Assembly: GCA_031761405.1 (NCBI GenBank)
Contig: JASEVX010000003.1
Span: 117,306,051 to 117,370,050, forward strand
Source: Serripes groenlandicus
Lineage: Eukaryota > Mollusca > Bivalvia > Cardiida > Cardiidae
Direction: 5' to 3'
Length of the DNA stretch: 64,000 nucleotides
The translations under genes and the position numbers were made by a program. The first letter of the stretch is position 1; each line of letters opens with the position of its first letter. Shown piece by piece: positions 40,686 through 51,420 of the stretch. A model generated the notes under the pieces. It did not search any database. It was not told the DNA's origin and saw only the letters and a list, made by a program, of their open reading frames with translations.

Positions 40686-40879
40686 CAGAGTCCTAGATAA
40701 GGGGTATTTTATATGTTCTAAAATGCTTTTTCAACACTCAAACCGTATGTTGTGGGTACTCAAAAGAATCGTCTTGGTGAGACGATTCTTTTGAGTACCC
40801 ACAACAAAGGGCTTGGGTGATTAATAAGAGAGATATTGTTGGAAAAAGACCAGTTTACTCCCCCTTATCTAGTCCTCTG
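40686..40879. mobile_element. Palindromic MITE, complete copy with 27-bp perfect hairpin
   Basis: Ends CAGAGTCCTAGATAAGGGG and CCCCTTATCTAGTCCTCTG. The centre (40748-40806) is a perfect inverted repeat: 27-nt arms (TGTTGTGGGTACTCAAAAGA ATCGTCT) around a 5-nt loop TGGTG. Other copies: 5218, 9310, 42118, 57160. Confidence 0.92.
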
Positions 40880-41185
40880 TTTTAACTCCACTCATATAAT
40901 AATTCACCTCTGTAACTACAACCAAAGTCAGATCGCCTAGAAGTAGTCTCATTGTCAAATCAACCAACCAATTGTCATCATGTCTTTTTTCTTTTTTACC
41001 CTTTCCAAGATGCAGACACTTTCTGACGCATATGAAGCAGACGCCTATTGAAATTTTTCAATATTTTTGACTCGATGCTTTCAAAGTAGTTGTGTGCTGC
41101 AGATTTGTTGTATGACAGTATGTTTATCAAAAACATCTAGGGGAAAATTTGTATTTTCTCTAATAAATGTAAAATTGCAATGTGG

Positions 41186-41416
41186 TTAAAACCCTTTCCC
41201 TCATATAGACACTTTCTGATGCCTCTGCAGCAGACGGCTTTTTGAAAACATAGTGACAAAAGAAGATATTGCTCAAAAAGAGCAATTTCTCCTTTTGCCA
41301 CAATGTTTTCCACTTTTAGAGATAGGTTATCCATTCAATTAAAGAGATTTTCTACTTTTTGACAAACTATGTTCAAAGTCGTCTGCTGCAGATTTGTCGT
41401 ATGAGGGAAAGGTTAA
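41186..41416 (-). mobile_element. TTAA foldback MITE, young subfamily
   Basis: GTTAAAACCCTTTCCCTCATA to CGTATGAGGGAAAGGTTAA. A decayed old copy precedes it (40999-41130). 41417-41720 has nothing recognised. Confidence 0.93.
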
Positions 41417-41723
41417 AGCAGCAATGGAAGCAATAAAAAAAATATTTGAGAAAGCAAAAATCAAGCATAAAGTTGATTTTTTCTTATTAATTCTTTTTGA
41501 CTAAGTCATACAAATATTTTGGCCACAGAATGTACAAAAAAATTAAGTGTACCAATGAACTGACAACAAAATAGCCTTCTACACTTTTAAGCAAACTATA
41601 TTTTGCCATTTTATTCTATTTCATATGGAAAATTTTCTTCCAATTTTATACACAAGTTCATGTTAAATAGTTTTTTATATCTTTATATTGATCTGATGCA
41701 GAATTTTTTTTAAAAGCATAGTA

Positions 41724-41953
41724 TTAACCCTTTCCCTCATACGGCAATTATGCAGCAGACGACTTTGAACGTATTTTGTCAAAACATAGAAAATCTCTTT
41801 AATTAAATGGATAACCTATGACAAAAAGTGGAAAACATTGTGGCAAAAGGAGAAATTGCACGTTTTGTGCAATTTCTTCTTTTGTCACTATGTTTTAAAA
41901 AAGCCGTCTGCTGCAGAGGCGTCCGAAAGCGTTTATATGAGGGAAAGGGTTAA
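41724..41953 (+). mobile_element. TTAA foldback MITE, young subfamily, intact
   Basis: TTAACCCTTTCCCTCATACG to TATGAGGGAAAGGGTTAA; GCACGTTTTGTGC loop. Confidence 0.95.
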
Positions 41954-42117
41954 AAGAATAAATTGCTCACGTTTTATCAAACTTCAAACAAAGTTTTCAA
42001 CTCTATATCATAATTATTACCTCAGAATGTCCACATGTTCATGCAGGAACTCATGAAATAGATTATACAGAATTAACCATGTCTTTATTCAACAATCTCT
42101 CTTTTATTCCTAAATGA

Positions 42118-42235
42118 AAGCCTATGTTGTGGATACTCGAAACAATTGTCTCGCTGAGTACCCACAACATAGGCTTTAAGGGGTCAATTTAGGATTAAAG
42201 AAGATGAGGTACATCTTTAATCCAGAGATCTAAAC
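42118..42235. mobile_element. Palindromic MITE (TAGATAAGGGG family), short copy
   Basis: AAGCCTATGTTGTGGATACTC pairs with GAGTACCCACAACATAGGCTT across a short loop. The rest carries TTAGGATTAAAGAAGATGAG. Ends are decayed. Confidence 0.7.
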
Positions 42236-42408
42236 TGTAAAAGAACATCAACAACATTTATCGAACTATAAGGCAAACATGTTAAATCAAAGCTTTAAGC
42301 CAACATTGGACATTTTTTCCACCTTGACCCATTTCCCAAAGGCAGACTTCTGCTGTGTATGACTTTTGAATACATTGTGGTAAATAAAGGGAGATATATC
42401 TCATAGCT

Positions 42409-42638
42409 TTAACCCTTTTCCTCATACGACAATTCTGCAGCAGATGACTTTGAACACATGTTGTCAAATAATGGAAAATCTCTATAATTCAATGGATAAC
42501 CTATGACTAAAAGTGGCAAACATTGTGACAAAAGGAGAAATTGCACGTTTTGTGCAATTTCTTCTTTTGTCACTATGTTTTCAAAAAGCCGTCTGCTGCA
42601 GAGGCGTCAGAAAGCATCTGTATGAGGAAAAGGGTTAA
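42409..42638 (+). mobile_element. TTAA foldback MITE, young subfamily, 3' of the homeobox gene
   Basis: TTAACCCTTTTCCTCATACG to TATGAGGAAAAGGGTTAA. It lies about 275 nt downstream of the homeobox stop codon on the homeobox strand, so it may fall in its 3' UTR. Confidence 0.92.
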
Positions 42639-42913
42639 CAGTATTGCATCAACCTAGAAATAATCTTGCCTTGATATGTGCCAAGGGAGGTAACAGACCC
42701 GTTAACAAGTCACTGAGAAACAAAATCTCCGTTCAACTAATACTGAAGCACTATTCTGTGAAACGAAAAAACAAGTCTGTTAAAAACATCAACGCTGTGA
42801 GGGAATCCTACGTCCTCACAAACTTCTGTGATACTTCTTCTCCTATCCAGAGCTTGGGTTTCTCTCTCGTTATGTATTGCGCTGTTGCGCCAATTTTTTG
42901 GGTCGTCTCTCTT

Positions 42914-43090
42914 TCACGTCTTACACTGTTGCGCCCATTTTGGTAAGATTCTCCTCCTGGCGTTTGTGAACCAGTAATTGATCTGATTGATCGTAAGACC
43001 AGTCTGTTTAATCAGCATGGACTTCTCGTCATCATTGGGGTAGGGGTTGTCTTTATGCTGCCTCAACCAGTCTAACATAATGGCAACAGC
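42914..43090 (-). CDS. TALE homeobox protein, last exon (most of homeodomain and stop)
   Basis: On the minus strand the exon follows a CCAATTACAG acceptor and runs 58 codons to TGA. It encodes [20 protein letters not shown] then [20 protein letters not shown] and [22 protein letters not shown] is the three-residue loop extension of TALE homeodomains, and WF-x-NARRR is recognition helix 3 (Trp48, Phe49, Asn51, Arg53). Position 50 is Thr, whereas MEIS, PKNOX and TGIF carry Ile and IRX/MKX carry Ala. With the upstream exon it reads [13 protein letters not shown], close to LPKHATNVMRSWL of PKNOX, so this is a sequence-specific DNA-binding nuclear factor. The protein ends 8 residues after ARRR plus ILPK. 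A divergent spiralian TALE (SPILE-type, PKNOX-derived) gene is my best guess. Confidence 0.9.
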   Translation of the reverse strand, partial: AVAIMLDWLRQHKDNPYPNDDEKSMLIKQTGLTINQINYWFTNARRRILPKWAQQCKT

Positions 43091-43137
43091 CTGTAATTGG
43101 TAAAAAGAAAAGAATGAATAGTGACATAAAAAGTGGT

Positions 43138-43260
43138 TCAACCCTTTCCCACATAAAGATGTCTCTGCAGCAGATGACTTAAGAAATAATTGTGGCAAAA
43201 GGAGAACTTGATCATGATGAGCAATTTTATCCTTTTGCCACAATGTTCTTAACTCTATTC
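43138..43260 (-). mobile_element. TTAA foldback MITE, partial, in the homeobox intron
   Basis: TTCAACCCTTTCCCACATAAA with GTCTCTGCAGCAGATGACTT and an inner hairpin GGCAAAAGGAGAACTTGATC. It ends about 48 nt from the acceptor of the last homeobox exon. Confidence 0.75.
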
Positions 43261-43329
43261 ATTTCAATAATAATACCGAACTGAGCTATATTTCGAATCA
43301 GTGGGTGTATGATTTTCATACAGAGTTAA

Positions 43330-43535
43330 AAGCGTAGTAGCAAAGGGTCAAGGTCAAAGTAACCATAGAAATCAATAGAACTTGTTACTGGTTACCTTCA
43401 GGCAAAGTTTCAAGTTTGTAACTCTTTCCAGTGCTGAGATTTTGCCTCAACCTGAAACTTTAACCAAAATGTTGACGGACAGACAGACGGACATCGCCAA
43501 TCTATAGACCGGAATTGCTAACGCAATCCGGCCAA
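43330..43535 (-). mobile_element. Pearl/Helentron-like relic in the homeobox intron
   Basis: One monomer-like piece (GGGTCAAGGTCAAAGTAACC), a GACG/GACA microsatellite (GACGGACAGACAGACGGACA) and a terminal hairpin CCGGAATTGCTAACGCAATCCGG-type. Confidence 0.65.
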
Positions 43536-43619
43536 AAATGCTCAAGAAGGGCAAATGCTCCTTTTACCATGATAATTACAAAAGTTTTCTTATCAAAAAA
43601 TGTAACTTCAGGAGAATGG

Positions 43620-44150
43620 TTAATCCTTTCCCACATACAGATACATGTTGATACCTCTGCTGAGCAGCAATTTTTGTTAACACTGGCAAAAGAAGAAATT
43701 GCTCATGATGAGCAATTTCTCCTTTTGCCAGTGTTTTCAACTTTTTCTGTAAAATACATTTTCAATTTAAGGGTCCTTCATATATTCGCCTAGATGTTTT
43801 TGATTGATTGATTGGGGTTTAACGCTGTTTTTAACAATTTCTCAGTTATATCACGGCGGCCAGTTCACCTACTCTAGCATTTCCTGGTTTTCTCACACCA
43901 GTACTCCACACAACAAACTTCCCAAGCAACTGGCTGCTTTTCCACATAGACTTAGCCCATTGGTGGAAGACGAATGACGCATGTCGCATTAACTTTTGTC
44001 AATCGTCGGAAAGAAAGTTGGCTGAGCCGCAATTCAAACTCACAACCCCTGGATTGATAGCCCGCGTCTTTACCGACTGAGCTACCGGGGCTAGGCTAAA
44101 GATGTTTTTGAAGTCGTCTGCAACAGATTTGATGTATTTGGGAAATGATG
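43620..44150 (-). mobile_element. TTAA foldback MITE, old subfamily, split by a SINE
   Basis: Left part 43620-43803, right part 44100-44150 (GAAGTCGTCTGCAACAGATT). Arms ACACTGGCAAAAGAAGAAAT and the ...CTTTTGCCAGTGT complement share the CACTGG/CCAGTG change, whereas other copies have CATTGTGG/CCACAATG. Confidence 0.85.
43804..44099 (-). mobile_element. tRNA-derived SINE, type A, full length
   Basis: On the minus strand: GCCCCGGTAGCTCAGTCGGT (A-box), GAGTTTGAATTGCGG (decayed B-box), body with CCAATGGGCTAAGTCTATGT, tail CGTTAAACCCCAATCAATCA. The 12-bp AGATGTTTTTGA flanks it at 43792-43803 and 44100-44111. It lies in the homeobox intron. Confidence 0.93.
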
Positions 44151-44175
44151 ATGTGAGATCTGGGAAGTAACTCAC

Positions 44176-44358
44176 CTCCTTTGGAAGACTCGGATGTTTC
44201 TTTGACTCGGGTTTGTTTGGATGACTGCTACTGCTGACCACGCTGCCGCAGTCACTAGCACTATCGAAATCAACCATCCCCTTGAAGCCCGGTGACATCA
44301 TTCCTCCAAACTCCAAACCTTTCTTTGCTTGCGGGGACATGAACATACCTCCAGGCAT
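44176..44358 (-). CDS. TALE homeobox protein, penultimate exon (linker and homeodomain N-arm)
   Basis: Minus strand: acceptor TCTGATTTCAG, donor AAGGAG|GTGAGT; 183 nt, exactly 61 codons, phase 0, joining in frame to the exon at 43090. It encodes [40 protein letters not shown] and [20 protein letters not shown] then E. It is a Gly/Met/Ser-rich low-complexity segment followed by a basic N-terminal arm ([12 protein letters not shown]) leading into helix 1. The first codon is ATG directly after the acceptor, so the protein could start here (119 residues) with a 5' UTR exon upstream, or continue from coding exons I could not find. The intron to the next exon contains a SINE, MITE pieces and a tandem-element relic. 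Confidence 0.75.
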
Positions 44359-44415
44359 CTGAAATCAGAAGAGAAATAATATTTAATAAATTTTTCCAAA
44401 TGCTTTTATCTTGCT

Positions 44416-44971
44416 TTAACCCTTTCCCTCATACGACAATTCTGCGGCAGACGACTTTGAACATATTTCGTCAAAACATAGAAAATCTCCATTGTTGAAT
44501 GGATAACCTATGACAAAAAGTGGAAAACATTGTGGCAAAAGAAGAAATTGCACGTTTTCAAAAAGCCGTCTGCTGCAGAGGCGTCAGAACGCGTCTATAT
44601 GAGGGAAAGGGTTAATTAACCCCTTTCCAACTTGGAACATAACTGCAGCAGACAACTTTTGATTCATATGAAGTATCCATATTTTCGACAAGATGTTTTC
44701 AAAATCATCTGCCACAGATTTGTTGTTTGTGGGAGAAGGTTAACCCTTTCCCTCATACAACAATTCTGCCGCAGACGACTTTGAACATATTTTGTCAAAA
44801 AATAGAAAATATCTATAATTGAATGGATAACCTATGACTAAAAGTGGAAAAACTTTGTGGCAAAAGGATAAATTGCTTGTTTTGAGCAATTTCTTCTTTT
44901 GTTACTATGTTTTAAAAAAAGCCGTCTGCTGCAGAGGCGTCAGAAAGCGTCTATGTGAGGGAGAGGGTTAA
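44416..44971 (+). mobile_element. Chain of three TTAA foldback MITEs
   Basis: 44416-44615 (young, one hairpin arm deleted), 44616-44743 (old, deleted) and 44740-44971 (young). Junctions read GGGTTAATTAACCCC and AAGGTTAACCC. The chain starts about 57 nt upstream of the homeobox acceptor at 44358 on the minus strand. Confidence 0.92.
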
Positions 44972-45039
44972 TCCTTTATCTGAAAGAAATGCTTTTTTGC
45001 CAGGCCACAGGGATTGCAAATTTTGAAATTTAAACATGA

Positions 45040-45235
45040 TGTTTGAAACCAATGTGATCAATGTCTTATACATACACAATTTTCCAAACAGACTCATTTT
45101 GGCAAAGATGACTTTTTCCACAATGATTTCAACTTTATTATTATATCATAACTGCATTCACAAACACTTTCCTTTATATATTCCCTCAGACATTTTCAAA
45201 TTTGCCTGCTGCAGATTTGTTGTAAATGGGAATTG
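45040..45235 (-). mobile_element. TTAA foldback MITE, decayed right half
   Basis: AAGATGACTTTTTCCACAATG and CCTGCTGCAGATTTGTTGTA of old type. 45236-45660 shows only one partial left end at 45425 (TTAACCCTTTCCCTGGTACA). Confidence 0.55.
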
Positions 45236-45664
45236 TTCAATATATTCATCATCTGGGTGTGAATATCAGTCAATGGAGAATTCATTGTTGTTTATAATAT
45301 GCTACCATAATGGTTTGTTACCGATATTGAAAGTATCAGTTTCTCAACATATACCTTTCAACAATCTAATATTTACCACACATTTGGGTCTACAATAATA
45401 ATAAGTTCATGAAATTCAAAAGTTTTAACCCTTTCCCTGGTACAGAATGATATCTGATGTCAGAGAGTAGCAGTCTTAGTGCAGTAGACCAACTAGGAAA
45501 ATATTGAATGGCCTTATGAACAATGCACTAACAAATCCTATCATAAGGCATTTGCGAAATGTGTAGATCTCGATCGACCTGTGTAATACATTAATGCATG
45601 TTTGATCTTTCTGTGCAATGTTAGCCATTTAGTCACAGAAGGTTTCAAATATATATGACCAACT

Positions 45665-45892
45665 TTAACCCTTACTCACACGCAAACAAATCTACAGCAG
45701 AAGAGTTTGAAAACATCTATGGAAAAATCTCCATATAAATGAAAGTGTGATTATCATATAGGTAAGGAAACGTTGTGGCAAAGAAGGAAATACTCATGAG
45801 CAATTTCTCCTTTTGCCACAATGTTTTCAAAAGTTGCCGCTACTGATGTGTCAAAATGCGTCTTCAGGTGGGAAAGGGTTAAGCAAACATTC
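45665..45892 (+). mobile_element. TTAA foldback MITE, old subfamily
   Basis: TTAACCCTTACTCACACGCAA to CAGGTGGGAAAGGGTTAA; a CCACAATG/CGTTGTGG hairpin remains. 45893-46120 nothing recognised; 46120-46310 is another decayed copy. Confidence 0.8.
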
Positions 45893-46469
45893 TACAAACA
45901 AATTTATAAAATGTTATCAAATTTATGGCACAAACTGATGCCTCGTGTCACAGTTTACAGAAGGTCAATTTCAATGGCCTTGTTGTGGTTGATCACACAC
46001 TAAATATATATGTTCTCAACTTATAAAACACACCGTCTGCATGGCGCCTTGCACAATCCTGTTTCAGAATAGTACAGCTTGCATGTTTACCATTCACCCT
46101 CTACAATAATCAAGGCTTTCATTCATATCTGCAGCAGACGACTTTGAAAATATCATATGGCAGAAATACGGTAATTCTCTATGAAGGTATAATCATTTAA
46201 TTTAATAGAGTTGAAAGGATTGTGACAAAAACATCTCTTTTTGTCAGAATGTTTTCAAAAGTTTTCTGCTGCGGGGGGTATCAAAAAGCATCTGCATGCA
46301 GGAAAGGCATCAACTTAAGAGAAGACCTGAAAGCCAACCTGGAACATACAACCAGTTACAATTAGACAAGGTAAAAGTGACACTTCCCACACAAGAAAAG
46401 ACTGTATTTGAACAAAACCAATATCTATGAGGACCAATTTTCCACTTACTACAGATTTCTTCTTTCACC

Positions 46470-46870
46470 CTTTCTCACTTGCAGACGCATTTTAATGCAT
46501 TAGCAGCAGACAAATTTTGAAACAAATTGTGGAAATAGGAGGAATTGCTAAATTCCCTAAGTATATTTTCATTCAACCCTTTCCAAAAACAACAAATCTG
46601 CAGCAGAATACTTTGAAAAACAATTGGTCTAAACTACGAAAACCATCATTAAATGAAAGAATATTTATTGAATTATTAAGAAACATTGTGACACAAGGAG
46701 AAATTGCTCATTATGATCAATATTTCTTTTTGCAACAATGTTTTACAAAGTTGTCTCCTGCAGATCTTAGGCCTCAGAAAACATCTGTATCAGGGTAAGG
46801 GTTTCAAGAGTTTTTCCATAGTTTTACCTAGATGTTTTCAATGTCATATTTTCTGCAGATTTGTTGCATG
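46470..46870. mobile_element. Old TTAA foldback MITE nested in a split old copy
   Basis: Left part of a minus copy (46470-46560) and right part (46800-46870, TTCTGCAGATTTGTTGCATG) flank a plus copy at 46564-46805 (TCAACCCTTTCCAAAAACAA to TATCAGGGTAAGGGTTT). 46880-47280 has nothing recognised. Confidence 0.65.
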
Positions 46871-47289
46871 TTGAGTGTTTACGCAAAGCCTATATTCATC
46901 AAAACCTACTTTGCATTTAAGCCAACGTTACATAAAAGGAATTTTTCACAATAATCAGGCTTGCATTTTTTAGAATAAGGAATCATCCGTATTTAGACCA
47001 AACCATAAACTGAATACTTTGGACGGCCTTAGCTTATAATGACGGGGCATGGTGTTTTTTTTGTTCCATGTTTTTTAATAACGTCATATTGATTACAGGA
47101 AACAATTTTCTCACATTGAAATAAGTTGGAAGGGCACCCTGCTGAGTCTTATGAAATACTTTCCCCACCAATCAATATGGAAACCAGTAAACACCACAGA
47201 ACCCAATCAATCCATCTTTCCACAATGAAAACTGTAACTACTTCAAATAATTCACTCTTTATCATTTCAATCAATGTAATAGGCCCCGT

Positions 47290-47990
47290 AATTTCCACAT
47301 GCCCACGCATTTTGATGCATTTGAAGCAGACACTTTTCAATACATTGTGACAAAAGAAGGAATTCCTCAATATGAGCAATTTCTCCTTTTTGCCACATCT
47401 TTTTTCAATAGTAACGACATTCTTGCAAAGATTGCTTCAACTTTGTCTCCGGCAAATCTCTTGTATTTGGCAGTGTTAATTTGCAACAGGCAGGTTTACA
47501 GAACAAACTTTTTGATCCACGAAAAGAATACATTCCATTATAAATGGACTATACTTCTGCCACCTTCAAAGCAAAGGAAATTTAAGTAACACTGAGCGAA
47601 AACAAGAAATTATTTTACAAACATCTCACAATTTATATTTTAAATGTTGATGCAAATGTTGAACACTTAGAAAAAGGAGTAATTGTTGATTTGGCATTCC
47701 TGTTTCCAGAATATTTCCAGAAGTCTTTTGTTTCAGGATTTTTTGTTGCAGTGTTAATTATTAATTTTAACACATATCAAGGATTTAGTCGCTGTTATGT
47801 ATACATGTACGTCCTAATTGCTTTTCCTGGACACAATTCCGTAATTGTGCAGCTACTTTTCCAACAAGCGTGAGAGCCATACAAATTTCCAAAACCAAAC
47901 GACTTTCCGAAAACATTGTGGAAAAAGGAAAAATTGCTCATAATGAGCAATTTCTCCTCTTTGCCACAATGGTTTTTAACTCTGTTCAAT
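47290..47990. mobile_element. Decayed TTAA foldback fragments
   Basis: 47290-47475 and 47850-47990 carry hairpin arms (GAGCAATTTCTCCTTTTTGCC; GAAAAATTGCTCATAATGAG CAATTTCTCC) without clear ends. 47480-47850 shows no recognised feature. Confidence 0.55.
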
Positions 47991-48034
47991 AACTATAATC
48001 TCGTTTGTAGTGACACATGCCGTTATTGTCCCCC

Positions 48035-48264
48035 TTAACCCTTTCCCTCATATAGATGCTTTCTGACGCCTCTGCAGCAGATGATTTTTGAAAACATAGT
48101 GACAAAAGAAGAAATTGCTCAAAACAAGCAATTTCTCCTTTTGCCACAATGTTTACCACTTTAAGTCATAGGTTATCCATTCAATTATAGAGATTTTCTA
48201 TGTTTTACAAAATCTGTTCAAAGTCGTCTGCTGCAAAATTGTCGTATGAGGGAAAGCCGGTTAA
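48035..48264 (-). mobile_element. TTAA foldback MITE, young subfamily
   Basis: TTAACCCTTTCCCTCATATAG to CGTATGAGGGAAAGCCGGTTAA; a small CCG insertion in the right end. Confidence 0.93.
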
Positions 48265-48659
48265 AGTTGCTTGCTTCAGATTCTTACTATGTGGCATAGA
48301 GTTAACACCAATTTCAATAGATAGATTGATTGATTGGACTAAGTGTAACAGAACGATTGTCTAGATAAGCTGTCAGAACATAATCACACCGTATGATTGA
48401 TTCGGGTCTGGTCTAACTTATCTAATTGCAGGTATATTCTAAGAAAAACAATCCCTCAATATGATCTAACTTTACCCAACTCTATCATAGTTAAGTCATG
48501 CCTTGGTAAATCTTTCCCTCATACAGACTTGTAACCTTTTATAGACTTTTGTGGTGAAAAGAGTAATTGCTTGTTATAAACAATTTCATCTTTTCCATGC
48601 ATTTTTTTTTTATTGAAAACTGTGCAAGAATAGATTCAAACAAGCAAATTCAGAGAATT

Positions 48660-48888
48660 ATGGTCCCCCGCTTTGGGGGTCTTATTGGTCAGGGTCAAGG
48701 TCACAAGGTCAAAATTGGTATTGATGGAAAGGGGTTGTCACAAGGAATACACATGTGAAATATGAAAGCAGTACCTATTACGGTTCAGAAGTTATGACCA
48801 AGGTTAAAGTTTTTGTGACAGCGTGACGGAGGGACTGATGAATGAGATTTAATGTCCCCGACGTTTTACTTCGTAAAGCGGGGGACAA
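48660..48888 (-). mobile_element. Pearl/Helentron-like relic, one monomer
   Basis: Has GGTCAAGGTCACAAGGTCAA, CAAGGAATACACATGTGAAA and ACCAAGGTTAAAGTTTTTGT from the monomer of the 31451 element. It ends in hairpin TGTCCCCGACG...CGGGGGACA. The other border hairpin is TCCCCCGCTTTGGGGG. Confidence 0.75.
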
Positions 48889-48889
48889 T

Positions 48890-49590
48890 AAAGTTGAAAA
48901 CATGGTATTTTCTGGAAGGGAGGAATTGCTCATTTTCAACAATTTCTCCTTTGACCAAAATGTTTTCAAAAGTTTACTGCACTAGAGTAGAAGTGTTAAT
49001 AGTTATCTGCATGAAGGAAAGGGTATCAAATTAATAGTTTTGAGTTGGGGAATAATACCTTCGTTAGGGATTCATAGAAGATCCCAATCTACCTGAAACA
49101 TTGACGGGCCCGTCAATATTGCATAAATTTCATAACTTTACCGAACAGATAGAATCGATTCAACTCATTTTATAATCAACAGTGTAAAATAGAGGACTCC
49201 AAGCCTCAGTGACACCCTTTTCCCTGTCAAGCTACTTTTGACAATTCTGTTTTAAAGAAAACTTAACCTTTCCACGATGAACAAATCAGAACACACCCAT
49301 GCACAGAAGATGACTTCTCATATTATTGTAGACGGGAGAGACATTTCTCATTGCATTATGACCAATTTTTCCTTTTTCCCAGTATTTTTCGAGTGGCTAG
49401 AAAGATTTAAAAATGTGTGTACAGAGAAACGACTTTAGAAATCATTCTGGCAAAAGAATAATTAGGAATTTCTCCTTTTACCACTAGTCTTGTATTCATG
49501 ATAATATGATTATACTTAGGAGAGATTTTCAGTTTTTGTCTTTATGCTTTTAATTTCAAAGTCATCTGCTACAGATTTGTCATATGTGGG
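48890..49590. mobile_element. Decayed TTAA foldback fragments
   Basis: Hairpin pieces at 48895-49025 (ending ATGAAGGAAAGGGTATCAA), 49265-49420 and 49430-49590 (right end CATATGTGGGAAAGGTTA). 49600-50245 holds only decayed arms near 49850-50060. Confidence 0.55.
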
Positions 49591-50247
49591 AAAGGTTAGA
49601 CTACAGAAATTTGAGTTTGATATACTTCATACTTCAATTCCCGACTGAAATGAATGACATTAGCCAAATAAGTTACAATTCTGGGTAATTAAATGTCAGA
49701 TGCATAAAGCTTGATAATGCCAACTACATGCATTCAGTATGCATAAACTCTCCCTCCATGTGGGGGTGTCTTCATGATGTAATTAGCTGATAGATGAAAA
49801 TTTAATCAATTAAATAGACCCAACAATACAAGTATTGGTTCACACTTTTCCTCATATCACCGACTTTTCCTACCTCCAAAAGAAGAGTTTGACATTCACC
49901 CTGTATACTTATATTCTCAGAGTTGAGTCTGCTGAATGTAACATCTGGAAAATTTGAAGTATATACTTTCATACAGAGTTGAAAAAAATATATCCAATGA
50001 GGAGCAATTATTTGGTTTTTAGAAATCTCACCCATTTATCACAATAGTTCTCAAAGTCATCAGTCTGTATCAAGGAATGTTATCATTGAAGTACATTAAA
50101 ACTGAAATACTTTTAGAATTTGAAATTTTTGGAGAGAAACTTATTTTTCATTGTTTGAATAATTATATTGTCAGAAAATACTTAGATTAGAAACAGAATA
50201 TTGAACCTTAACTTGATATGCTTAGGGTGGAAAAAGCCACTCTATTT

Positions 50248-50414
50248 TTAACCCTTTCCCTCATACGACAATTCTTCAGCAGACGACTTTGAACATATTT
50301 TGTCGACAATTGGAAAATCTCTGTTTTGAGCAATTTCTTCTGTTGTCACTATGTTTTTAAAAAGCTGTCTGCCACAGAGGCGTCAGAGAGTGTCTATATG
50401 AGGAGAAGGGTTAA
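50248..50414 (+). mobile_element. TTAA foldback MITE, young subfamily, internally deleted
   Basis: TTAACCCTTTCCCTCATACG to TATGAGGAGAAGGGTTAA. The deletion removes the left inner arm: GGAAAATCTCTGTTTTGAGC. Confidence 0.92.
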
Positions 50415-50588
50415 TAAATGAATGTTCAGTTATAATGTAATGTTGTGGTGCAAGGGGATGGGAAATTTATTGATGACAATTTTCAGTTTTGATCACAACT
50501 TTTTCAGATGTTGTCTGCTTCAGAAACTATAAATAGGTCAGTTCTATCTAGGATAGGGCTAATCAACCCTTTCCATTGCCGACACATT

Positions 50589-51000
50589 TTAACCCTTTCC
50601 CTCATATAGACGCTTTCTGACGCCTCTGCAGCAGACAGCTTTTCGAAAACATAGTAACAAAAGAAGAAATTGCACAAAACTTGCAATTTCTCCTTTTGTC
50701 ACAATGTTTTCCACTTTTAGTCATAGGTTATCCATTCAATTATAGAGATTTTCCATTAGTTGACTAATATGTTCAAAGTCGTCTGCTGCAGAATTGTCGT
50801 ATGAGGGAAAGGGTTATCACATCTGCAGCAGACGACTTTAGAAAAGGTGGCAAAAGGAGACATTTGCCACAATGTTTTTTTAACTCAATCTGACAATAAT
50901 CAAAATTTCTGCTTGTAGAGAGTTTCCGTATTTCTGACTAGATGTTTTCAAAGTGGTCTGCTGCATATTTTTTTATCTGGAAAAAGGGCTAATTAATACA
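50589..51000 (-). mobile_element. Intact young TTAA foldback MITE followed by an old one
   Basis: 50589-50817 is full length (TTAACCCTTTCCCTCATATAG to GTATGAGGGAAAGGGTTA). 50818-50993 is an old copy lacking its left end (CACATCTGCAGCAGACGACT to ATCTGGAAAAAGGGCTAA). Confidence 0.88.
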
Positions 51001-51289
51001 GTAAATATTTGGTTAGCTCTCCCAGTTTCATTTTGATGGATGATAACAGCCTATTTATTGAAAGGTTATTAAAAACATTGATTGATTGAAGGACTCGACC
51101 TTATGTTTTCCACCGAAGTAAATACAAAATGTACTAAACCAACAAAGGTCATATTTAGGTTGACTTCTGTTTATAATTGTCTGTTACGTACAAACCTTTT
51201 AACTTTTTTAATTATTTTATTTCCCTCCCATTTTTTTTTTTTTTTTGCAATTTCAAAAGTCTCAGTAAGCTACGGCTGTTAAAAAAGGG

Positions 51290-51420
51290 TCTTATTGCCC
51301 ACGACAAGCAATTTCTCTTTTTGGCACCATGTTTTCAACATGATTAAAGTATTGTACTTTCATTTAAATGTTTTCAAAGTTGTATGCTGCAGAGTTGTTG
51401 CATGTGGGAAAAGGGCTAAA
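51290..51420 (-). mobile_element. TTAA foldback MITE, old right half
   Basis: CAAGCAATTTCTCTTTTTGGC and GTTGCATGTGGGAAAAGGGCTAA. Sequence from 51000 to 51290 and 51421 to 51760 has no recognised feature. Confidence 0.65.

Noticed and set aside
42644..42946. 100-codon plus-strand frame opposite the homeobox exon
   Set aside because: Antisense to the homeodomain exon, with no recognisable domain; the minus-strand reading is clearly the real one.
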